Origin: an uncultured Candidatus Saccharibacteria bacterium
Lineage (GTDB): Bacteria > Patescibacteriota > Saccharimonadia > Saccharimonadales > Saccharimonadaceae
Length of the DNA: 24,599 bases
Assembly (NCBI GenBank): GCA_938046115.1
Contig: CALIXX010000018.1
Span: forward strand, 1 to 24,599
Direction of reading: 5' to 3'
Numbering within the stretch: position 1 is the stretch's first letter; each line of letters opens with the position of its first letter. Shown piece after piece: positions 7,278-13,054 of the stretch. The notes under the pieces were generated by a model that made no database searches, was not told the DNA's origin, and saw only the letters and a list, made by a program, of their open reading frames with translations. Both the position numbers and the translations under genes were made by a program.

Positions 7278-7492
7278 AGTGCATATAACTGTAGCAAAGT
7301 TATCAAAAAATCACAAGGGTTGACCTCTGCAGGATGCATACTAATGAACTAATGCGATGCGTGAGGCTGGGCTGTTCACACTAAAGATACTCCTATGCTG
7401 TGTGAATATAAGGTTATTATGTAGGGGGTCAGGTACAGTTATATTACTAATATTACTTCTTGCTAAATAGCCCCATAGGGTATTTAGCATAA
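7278..7492. other. Short gene-free spacer
   Basis: Between the RelA/SpoT-like start and the tmk stop. Apart from the hairpin at 7461-7489 and a tandem AGTAATAT pair beside it (minus strand), nothing is recognised. A possible promoter for the gene to the left is TTGTGA with TACAGT 17 bases on, just upstream of the GTG at 7277. Confidence 0.4.
7461..7489 (-). terminator. Hairpin after tmk, likely transcript end
   Basis: TGCTAAATA (7461-7469) pairs with 7481-7489, and an inner CCC/GGG extends the stem. It starts 4 bases past the tmk stop codon. There is no strong T run on the minus strand, so it may be a 3'-end stabiliser or a weak terminator. Confidence 0.5.
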
Positions 7493-8161
7493 TTATTTTA
7501 GATTAATGATCGATAGAACTTCTTGCTGTATCTGGTATGGCGACTTAAGCACTCCATCATCGCGAATGCACTGAATTGTAGGAATGTGGTGGTTTCTCGC
7601 GAGAATGCGATAGCCATCATGGACGCGCTGCTGAAAGTCGCTGTCTTGTGATTCGAAGGTATCTAGCGTCGCGAGAGCACCTCTCTGCTTTATACGATGC
7701 ATGCGTTCCTGCTCGTCGTTGAGCGTGAGGATGATGAGATAGTCTGGCGTGAGATAGCGTTGGCTGGTAAATAAGCCGGTAATGTGCCGAATATGTTCTT
7801 GACTCAGGCCTTCGCCATACCCCTGATATGCGAGTGTCGAAAAATAATTGCGAGACGCTAGGACAGTTTCGCCCTGCTCCAGCGTTGGTTGAATAATCTG
7901 CTGCCATAGCTCGCGCCGTGCAGTACTAAGTAGTGCGAGATTAATCTCTGGGTCGCGACGGAGATTGCCATTTTTGATAACAGTGCGGAGATAGTGAGCA
8001 ATTGGTGTGGCCTGGGCTAGGTCATCGCTGCTCGGCTCCTCAACAACCGTCACTGAATGGCCGTGAGCTCGATAATGTTTGGCGAGGAGCTCCACTTGGG
8101 TGGATTTGCCCGTGCCGTCAATCCCTTCAATGACGATGTAGTTACCTTGGTGCTGAGTCAT
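7493..8161 (-). CDS. tmk: Thymidylate kinase
   Basis: dTMP kinase makes dTDP from dTMP and ATP, the step feeding dTTP synthesis in the cytoplasm. It has 222 residues. The P-loop is GIDGTGKST (13-21), followed by VVEEP and a lid/substrate segment RNYFSTLAYQGYGEGLS. The family usually has DRY before the S..AYQG motif; here it reads SRN, an unusual change at the aspartate. The Leu-rich LTPDYLIILTLNDEQERMHRI is typical of the family. A GAGGTT site precedes the ATG. It lies 40 bases downstream of the Imm1-like gene and is probably cotranscribed with it. In many bacteria tmk neighbours holB; here holB is 14 kb away. Confidence 0.93.
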   Translation of the reverse strand: MTQHQGNYIVIEGIDGTGKSTQVELLAKHYRAHGHSVTVVEEPSSDDLAQATPIAHYLRTVIKNGNLRRDPEINLALLSTARRELWQQIIQPTLEQGETVLASRNYFSTLAYQGYGEGLSQEHIRHITGLFTSQRYLTPDYLIILTLNDEQERMHRIKQRGALATLDTFESQDSDFQQRVHDGYRILARNHHIPTIQCIRDDGVLKSPYQIQQEVLSIINLK

Positions 8162-8201
8162 TTACATAACCTCTTATTTTCATTGCAAAATACCCCACGC
8201 C

Positions 8202-8711
8202 CTATATATCAATTTTTCGTAAAACAGATTCAGACGGTATAGTGTCCTTTGTAATATAATCTGTGAAAATCTGTCCAGCTTCTTCTCCCGTAAATACCTC
8301 TTCTGGATGAATGCGTATCGTAAATGGTTCGCCATCGCGCTGCCAGGTGAGTGGAATGAATCGCTCTTTATCAGCCACTGGCTCTCGGGCAATCACATAG
8401 TGGATATATGGATACTGAGCTGTATGATTATCTGGATCTGGCACGCGCACTTCTATAGTCATGCCGGTATTCGACCCAGCACATTGCATATAGTAGCCAT
8501 CAGCCAAGCTATCCTTTGGCACATTCTTTGGATGGTCAATACCATTTGGCAGCGCCCACACGCAGATACTAAAGCAACGGTTGCCATCAAGGACGGTTGG
8601 GTCAGCAATAGCCTGGCTCACCTTTTGTGCAACCTGCTCTGGTGTCTGCAGCTGCAAAAATCGCTCAAAATAACCAATATTCCCAACCAGTGAGTAAACA
8701 TATTTTTTCAT
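8202..8711 (-). CDS. Imm1-like small protein, possible immunity protein
   Basis: A 169-residue soluble protein without signal peptide or membrane segment. A central beta region (CFSICVWALPNG, then DGYYMQCAGSNTGMTIEVRV) precedes a C-terminal segment FTIRIHPEEVFTGEEAGQIF (about 134-153). The pattern of a beta-sheet core followed by a short helix of the type ..EEA..IF..YI...IPS recalls Imm1-family immunity proteins; this is from memory and tentative. The ribosome site GGAGGT five bases before the ATG is among the strongest in the window, suggesting efficient translation. It lies upstream of tmk in the same probable unit. No toxin gene is adjacent. Confidence 0.4.
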   Translation of the reverse strand: MKKYVYSLVGNIGYFERFLQLQTPEQVAQKVSQAIADPTVLDGNRCFSICVWALPNGIDHPKNVPKDSLADGYYMQCAGSNTGMTIEVRVPDPDNHTAQYPYIHYVIAREPVADKERFIPLTWQRDGEPFTIRIHPEEVFTGEEAGQIFTDYITKDTIPSESVLRKIDI

Positions 8712-8796
8712 ATAGCACCTCCGTTACTATGGTGATGAATGAATAGTATGAGAGTACCACCACTCATTCCATCATACCATGCATAGGTAGGCACAT

Positions 8797-8830
8797 AAAT
8801 AATACTGCCAGCTTCTTGACTGGCAGTATT
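8797..8830 (-). terminator. Terminator of rplA
   Basis: A perfect 11-bp stem AATACTGCCAG (8801-8811) with 8820-8830, eight-base loop, followed on the minus strand by ATTTA. It lies 26 bases after the rplA stop. Confidence 0.8.
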
Positions 8831-8855
8831 ATGGCGAGTGCTATAGTCTCATTTA

Positions 8856-9836
8856 CTAGTCGAGTTTGTGCTCAACCTTGATGCCGGGTCCCATCGTCGT
8901 TGCAGCTGCGATGGATTTGACATACACACCCTTGAGTGAGCTTGGCTTTTGAGCTTGCAAGCTTGCGAAGAAGGCATCGGCATTCGCGCGGAGCTTCTCT
9001 GTACCAAAGCTCACCTTGCCAATGCTGAGGTGAATCGCTGCTTGCTTGTCTACGCGGTACTCCACCTTACCAGCTTTTGCTTCAGTGACGGCAGTTGCAA
9101 TGTCGGTCGTTACGGTGCCACTCTTTGGGTTGGGCATCAGCCCTTTTGGCCCGAGCAGGCGGGCGTACTTACCAAGCTTTGGCATGTACTGCGGGGTGGC
9201 GATCAAAACGTCAAAGTCTAACGTACCTTTGTCGAGTAGCTTGATGATAGCCTCTTCGCCAGCAATGTCTGCCCCTGCTTTGGTAGCAGTTGCAACCTCG
9301 GCTTCTGGCGCAAAGACAGCGACGCGAACAGTCTTGCCTGTGCCGTGTGGCAGGACGACTGTCGAGCGGATGTTTTGATCGGCCTGGCGTGGATCAACAC
9401 CAAGGCGAACGTGTAGCTCAACGCTAGCATCAAACTTAGCGGGGTTGGTCTCGGTTGCCAGCTGGAGCGCTTCGTCTAGCGAGTACACCTTATCTTTTTC
9501 AACCTTCTCAGCTAGTTTGCGATAGGCCTTACCGCGGCGCTCGATCAGTGGGCGAACCTTTGGTGCGGGCCCCTTCTTGATAGTTGCATCGACATCACCC
9601 TGAGGGGTTGTGTCGCCAGCCTCTTTGCGGGCTTCTTTCTCGGCCTTAGCCTCGGCTTCGTCGAGAGCCTTTTGGCTACGCTTACCAGCCTTTGCCACGG
9701 TGGCTTCGCGCTGGGCAATGACATCCTTATCGTTTGCGGCAGCGATGGCTGCCTCAATCTCTGCAATAGTGTTTTTTTCTGAAACATCGAGTTTCAGCTC
9801 TGCTGCTTTTTCAAGCAGATCGGCTTTTTTTGCCAT
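8856..9836 (-). CDS. rplA: 50S ribosomal protein L1 with a ~97-residue N-terminal extension
   Basis: L1 builds the mobile L1 stalk at the ribosomal E site and represses its own mRNA in many bacteria. From the ATG at 9836 (AAGGA five bases upstream) it has 326 residues, against about 230 in most bacteria. The L1 core starts near residue 98 (RRGKAYRKLAEKVEKDKVYS) and contains ELHVRLGVDPRQADQNIRST, LPHGTGK and RLLGPKGLMPNPKSGTVT. The extension begins with a predicted helix-turn-helix of LEM/SAP/HeH type (KADLLEKAAELKLDVSEKNT, about 4-23), then an Ala/Lys/Glu-rich helix and a Gly/Pro linker. A longer frame from 9857 is not favoured because the ribosome site lies inside it. It forms its own unit, between the Imm1-like gene and tRNA-Pro. 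Confidence 0.95.
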   Translation of the reverse strand: MAKKADLLEKAAELKLDVSEKNTIAEIEAAIAAANDKDVIAQREATVAKAGKRSQKALDEAEAKAEKEARKEAGDTTPQGDVDATIKKGPAPKVRPLIERRGKAYRKLAEKVEKDKVYSLDEALQLATETNPAKFDASVELHVRLGVDPRQADQNIRSTVVLPHGTGKTVRVAVFAPEAEVATATKAGADIAGEEAIIKLLDKGTLDFDVLIATPQYMPKLGKYARLLGPKGLMPNPKSGTVTTDIATAVTEAKAGKVEYRVDKQAAIHLSIGKVSFGTEKLRANADAFFASLQAQKPSSLKGVYVKSIAAATTMGPGIKVEHKLD

Positions 9837-9897
9837 AGTATCCTTTCTGTGGTGCAAGCGGCTTGGGTGCCTCCCACGTTTACTGATTAACCTTTCT

Positions 9898-9906
9898 AGT
9901 ATAGCA
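9898..9906 (-). promoter_or_regulatory. Extended -10 promoter of rplA
   Basis: TGCTATACT on the minus strand, 62 bases upstream of the rplA ATG. No good -35 is seen. The leader contains a GTGG/CCAC pairing around a GGCACCC segment (about 9849-9880), which could be an L1-responsive hairpin; that is inference only. Confidence 0.55.
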
Positions 9907-9967
9907 CATATGGCCCCGCAGCATGAGATAATACACTTGTGTAATATGAGATAACGGAGCAGTTATT

Positions 9968-9997
9968 TTGAGCACGCACTGCCAGTTGTGCTATAAT
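9968..9997 (+). promoter_or_regulatory. Promoter of tRNA-Pro
   Basis: TTGAGC (9968-9973) and TATAAT (9992-9997) are separated by 18 bases. The tRNA starts 13 bases after the -10 box. Confidence 0.7.
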
Positions 9998-10009
9998 GAG
10001 AGACGTTGT

Positions 10010-10085
10010 CGGGGTGTGGCGCAGCTGGTAGCGCGTACGGCTGGGGGCCGTGAGGTCGCAAGTTCAAGTCTTGTCACCCCGACCA
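10010..10085 (+). tRNA. tRNA-Pro (anticodon GGG)
   Basis: A full cloverleaf. The acceptor stem CGGGGTG pairs with CACCCCG, the CCA end is encoded (10083-10085), and the anticodon stem TACGG/CCGTG encloses the loop CTGGGGG. The anticodon GGG reads proline CCC/CCU codons. It separates rplA from rplK on the opposite strand. Confidence 0.95.
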
Positions 10086-10104
10086 TTCTGGTTTCATGTC
10101 TTCC

Positions 10105-10139
10105 TCTCACGTTATGGGCATTTTGCACGTGAGATTTTT
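10105..10139 (+). terminator. Terminator of tRNA-Pro
   Basis: Stem TCTCACGT (10105-10112) with 10127-10134, followed by five T. Confidence 0.85.
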
Positions 10140-10214
10140 ATTTGCTTGGCATTCTTGGGCTTTTCCAGAGAGTAAGACGGTCTATCAGTAACTGTATCGC
10201 TGCTTTTAACAAAT

Positions 10215-10715
10215 CTACATAGACGGGTGATACAGGTTCATAATACGAAACGCCCATGCTAGCCCAAGTGCGCCAACGATAATCAATGCACTCATAGCTA
10301 TCTCTACCTGCTTGTAATGTCGCATATGAAAGCGAGGAATAGTGGCAAGCACTGCAATAAGGAAGCCCAATGCTATGGCCGCTGAGGCAGGAATGAATTT
10401 ATGTCCAATTTGGAAGGCACATGCGCCCATTAAGAACGCTGCTGAGCCATAGATGATGCGCGAAATAGGCCTACTACCACGGCCAAGCCATAGCACACCA
10501 GCCGCAAAGCAGGCTGCATCCATACCGAAAATTATGGTAGTTGCCCAAACTGGATCTATTCGTGTGTAGTGAGCTGTAGGGTAATTGACTATATATGATA
10601 TGGCCTCTGATATCAGCGCAACAATGACAAAAATTAGCCATAGCCGTACCATCTGCTTAGTGCGACGCACTGGTATATTTTGTGGTTGCTGGACGTGGGT
10701 GGATGACATGCTCAT
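10215..10715 (-). CDS. Five-helix membrane protein of unknown function
   Basis: A 166-residue integral membrane protein. Hydrophobic segments lie at about 22-44, 56-78, 85-103, 109-126 and 136-157, with a polar N-terminal tail containing RRTK before helix 1 and a short HMRHYK loop near 130. No catalytic motif or known family is recognised. AGAGGA lies upstream of the ATG. It sits with the next gene (10828-11367) in a pocket inserted between rplK and rplA, 112 bases apart. Confidence 0.7.
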   Translation of the reverse strand: MSMSSTHVQQPQNIPVRRTKQMVRLWLIFVIVALISEAISYIVNYPTAHYTRIDPVWATTIIFGMDAACFAAGVLWLGRGSRPISRIIYGSAAFLMGACAFQIGHKFIPASAAIALGFLIAVLATIPRFHMRHYKQVEIAMSALIIVGALGLAWAFRIMNLYHPSM

Positions 10716-10827
10716 GATTTTTCCTCTTGTACTATAATAATATTCTTAGTCTGAAGGTGGCTATATTCTCGGGTATCGTATTACTGTTCTCTTTCTTCGT
10801 CGCTGGCACTACTATACTACTCTTTAC

Positions 10828-11367
10828 CTACATTCCACTCATTTCAGCAAACTCATAGACAAATGCCCTGCTGCTTGGTGAAAAACAAAATACATCGTTA
10901 GTGCGATGGCTCGACGAATAGCGTACCACGCAGCGGTTGTCACTGCTAATGGCTGCTCGAGCTTGATCACGAAACTTCTTTGGTGGAATAGTATGGTTGC
11001 CAAGGATGGCGGTGTCTCGAAATACCGACTCATGGTGAGGGAGGTTGTCTCTGTAATGATACCACCCCGAACAACCGTGTGGGCAATCGGTAAAGGGTTG
11101 TATGCTCAGCAAGCGATCACGCGTCGCTTTGTCGGTGATGGTGCCAATAACCATACCATTATTGCCATCCCAGCCGTCTATCGCATACCCCGACTGATAG
11201 CTCACATCCATATGGCGAATTGCATCGTGATCAAAGCGCCCATAGAAGATCGTCGTTGTGAAGCTGCCGATCGTCATATAATATAGCCACCAGCCAATCG
11301 CCGCAACGACGAACACGCCAAGAATAAGGATTGGTATAGAGATTTTGTCGAGAAGGAGTTTACGCAT
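10828..11367 (-). CDS. Single-pass membrane-anchored protein of unknown function
   Basis: A 179-residue protein with one N-terminal membrane helix (about 9-33), then an outside or periplasm-like domain of about 145 residues. The domain has four cysteines (a CPHGC pair, one in NRCVVRY, one in VFCFS), which could form disulphides. Family unknown. The ATG at 11367 is preferred over the upstream frame start at 11403, because a consensus promoter (TTGACA 11398-11403, TACAAT 11374-11379) occupies that segment and ends 6 bases before this ATG. The predicted mRNA is leaderless. Confidence 0.7.
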   Translation of the reverse strand: MRKLLLDKISIPILILGVFVVAAIGWWLYYMTIGSFTTTIFYGRFDHDAIRHMDVSYQSGYAIDGWDGNNGMVIGTITDKATRDRLLSIQPFTDCPHGCSGWYHYRDNLPHHESVFRDTAILGNHTIPPKKFRDQARAAISSDNRCVVRYSSSHRTNDVFCFSPSSRAFVYEFAEMSGM

Positions 11368-11373
11368 ACTGTT

Positions 11374-11403
11374 ATTGTAAACTACTATTGCAAAATATGT
11401 CAA
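11374..11403 (-). promoter_or_regulatory. Leaderless-type promoter of the single-pass membrane protein gene
   Basis: TTGACA, an 18-base spacer, TACAAT, six bases, ATG. This is the clearest case of a complete promoter abutting a start codon in the window. Confidence 0.8.
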
Positions 11404-11410
11404 TTTATAC

Positions 11411-11440
11411 CAAAAATACCTCTGTATGCAGAGGTATTTT
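11411..11440 (-). terminator. Terminator of rplK
   Basis: A 12-bp perfect stem (11413-11424 with 11429-11440), four-base loop, with T on the minus strand. It may work in both directions. Confidence 0.9.
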
Positions 11441-11457
11441 GATGTGCGCCGAGCGGG

Positions 11458-11883
11458 TTAGTCAGTGACTTCCACGCCCATGCTGCGAGCAGTACCCGCT
11501 ACCGTCTTGATAGCTCCTTCGAGACTGATGGCGTTGAGTTGCTCCATCTTTGCCTGAGCGATCTCCTCAAGCTGCGCTCGGGTGATCGTCCCAACCTTGT
11601 CGCTGTGCGGCTTGCTACTACCCTTCTTGATGCCGATCGCAGCACGGATCATATCATCAACGGGCTGGCCGAGGCTGCGCCATGCAAAGGTGCGGTCCTC
11701 AAACACTTGGATATGGACGATAACATCCTTACCCATATCTGCCTTGGTGGCGTCATTGAATGGGTTGATGAAGTCCATCATATTCAAGCCCCACTGACCA
11801 AGTGTGCTACCAACGGGTGGTCCGGCGGTGGCACGGCCAGCTGGAATACGAAGCTTCAGGTTGCCGATAACTTTTTTTGCCAT
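11458..11883 (-). CDS. rplK: 50S ribosomal protein L11
   Basis: L11 binds the GTPase-associated centre of 23S rRNA at the stalk base and is needed in other bacteria for ribosome-bound RelA activation. It has 141 residues, the normal length. The N-terminal domain has LKLRIPAGRATAGPPVGSTL and the LGQWGLNMMDFINPFN segment; the C-terminal rRNA-binding domain has IRAAIGIKKGSSKP and AGTARSMGVEV. AAGGA precedes the ATG. It has its own promoter just after the nusG stop and its own terminator, so L1 is not in the same unit. Confidence 0.98.
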   Translation of the reverse strand: MAKKVIGNLKLRIPAGRATAGPPVGSTLGQWGLNMMDFINPFNDATKADMGKDVIVHIQVFEDRTFAWRSLGQPVDDMIRAAIGIKKGSSKPHSDKVGTITRAQLEEIAQAKMEQLNAISLEGAIKTVAGTARSMGVEVTD

Positions 11884-11896
11884 TATATTTCCTTTT

Positions 11897-11920
11897 ACTC
11901 AATTACTACTGGTATTGAGT
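11897..11920 (-). promoter_or_regulatory. Hairpin in the rplK leader
   Basis: ACTCAAT (11897-11903) pairs with ATTGAGT (11914-11920), ending just upstream of the rplK Shine-Dalgarno site. It could modulate translation of L11. Confidence 0.45.
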
Positions 11921-11933
11921 GCGTAACGTTGCT

Positions 11934-11962
11934 ATTATAGTGGATCGTTCATGCAAATGCAA
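11934..11962 (-). promoter_or_regulatory. Promoter of rplK
   Basis: TTGCAT (11957-11962) and TATAAT (11934-11939) with a 17-base spacer. It lies between the nusG stop and rplK. Confidence 0.8.
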
Positions 11963-11976
11963 ACTGCGTGCGAGGC

Positions 11977-12522
11977 TTATACCTTCTTGACCTGCAGCGC
12001 ATCAAGCTCAACTGGTGTGTCGCGGCCAAACATGCTCACCATCACTTTGAGCTTGCCCTTGGTGGTGTCGATCTCACTCACTGTGCCATCAAAGTCTTTG
12101 AATGGCCCATCAATGATACTGACTACTTCCCCTTCGCTAAAGTCAATCTGATGCTTGGGGTCTTCCACGCCCATGCGCTTCTTGATCTTCTTAATCTCAG
12201 CCTCGCTTACAGGGGTTGGCTCGGTGCCGCTCCCCACAAAGCCCGTGACACCAGGCGTATTGCGTACAATGTACCATGTCTCGTCGGTGAGCTTCATCTC
12301 GACCAAGACATAGCCTTGAAAAATCTTAACCTCAACGACTTTGCGCTTGCCATTTTTGATCTGGATCTGCTTCTCCTTAGGGACGATTGCATCGAAGATT
12401 TTGTCGGCCATATCAACGGCCTGAATGCGCTGGCGGATGCTATCGGCTACCTTCTCTTCGTAGCCACTGTAGGTGTGGATAGCATACCATTGCCGTGTGC
12501 TGTCGTAGCGTTTTTTTGTCAT
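11977..12522 (-). CDS. nusG: Transcription termination/antitermination protein NusG
   Basis: NusG binds RNA polymerase and couples it to Rho or to the leading ribosome. It has 181 residues. The NGN domain has RQWYAIHTYSGYEEKVADSI (10-29) and IFQGYVLVEM; the KOW domain has EGEVVSIIDGPFKDFDGTVS near 130-150, and the protein ends DALQVKKV. The Shine-Dalgarno GGAGG overlaps the end of secE, whose stop codon lies 3 bases before the nusG ATG, so the two are cotranscribed and likely coupled. Confidence 0.97.
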   Translation of the reverse strand: MTKKRYDSTRQWYAIHTYSGYEEKVADSIRQRIQAVDMADKIFDAIVPKEKQIQIKNGKRKVVEVKIFQGYVLVEMKLTDETWYIVRNTPGVTGFVGSGTEPTPVSEAEIKKIKKRMGVEDPKHQIDFSEGEVVSIIDGPFKDFDGTVSEIDTTKGKLKVMVSMFGRDTPVELDALQVKKV

Positions 12523-12525
12523 TGT

Positions 12526-12885
12526 CTACCTCCCCAGGATAATTTGAAATAGATATTTAAATGCAGCATCGAGCAGCAAAAGCGTTGCACTAAACACTGC
12601 AATAAAGCCAAGTAGTGCACCAGACATTTTCCATGTTGTCGCGCGATCGGGCCAGCGCACCATACGGAGCTCGTACCAGGCTCCAGCAAAGTAATTGCGA
12701 ATCGCTGAGAATGGGCCACGACGCTGACGCTTTGGCTTGGTTGCTTTTGGTTTTTTGGCCTCAGTTTTGGCTAGTGCCACAGAGGTCGTCTTTTCTTTTG
12801 ACGTTTTGGTTTTGGTGGGCGTGGTGTCTTGCGCGGTGATGCGCGTCACGCGGTTGGTTGATGATTTTTTGCTTGGTTTCGCCAC
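12526..12885 (-). CDS. secE: Preprotein translocase subunit SecE with a long basic N-terminal tail
   Basis: SecE clamps the SecY channel in the plasma membrane. It has 119 residues. The C-terminal 60 carry the conserved amphipathic helix (IRNYFAGAWYELRMVRWPDR) and one membrane helix (about 87-112). The first 57 residues are low-complexity, rich in Lys, Thr, Ser and Ala, and are not part of the usual single-helix SecE. The start is GTG, with GGGGAG six bases upstream; an ATG five bases earlier is in another frame. First gene of secE-nusG. Confidence 0.93.
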   Translation of the reverse strand: MAKPSKKSSTNRVTRITAQDTTPTKTKTSKEKTTSVALAKTEAKKPKATKPKRQRRGPFSAIRNYFAGAWYELRMVRWPDRATTWKMSGALLGFIAVFSATLLLLDAAFKYLFQIILGR

Positions 12886-12901
12886 AGCATACTCCCCAAA
12901 T

Positions 12902-12929
12902 TTAATAGCCTGTCTTTGCAGGCTGTCAA
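12902..12929 (-). promoter_or_regulatory. Proximal secE promoter with an inverted repeat between its boxes
   Basis: TTGACA (12924-12929) and TATTAA (12902-12907) with a 16-base spacer. The spacer is almost filled by an inverted repeat AGCCTG/CAGGCT (12907-12924), which is either an operator or a hairpin in mRNA from the distal promoter. Confidence 0.6.
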
Positions 12930-12934
12930 GCTCT

Positions 12935-12964
12935 AGTGTAGCGCGCTATAGTGAGGGTTGTCAA
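12935..12964 (-). promoter_or_regulatory. Distal secE promoter
   Basis: TTGACA (12959-12964), 18-base spacer, TACACT (12935-12940). It is tandem with the proximal promoter. Confidence 0.65.
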
Positions 12965-13054
12965 GGGCGAAACATGGTTTTGCATTGTACTTCTGCTACT
13001 GCTCATGACAGATTTGGGTAGACATATGCTTGTTTATTCTCCGAAGGGGGCATT

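Noticed and set aside
11968..12552. 194-codon plus-strand frame opposite nusG
   Set aside because: Antisense shadow of nusG; nusG has clear motifs and a Shine-Dalgarno site.
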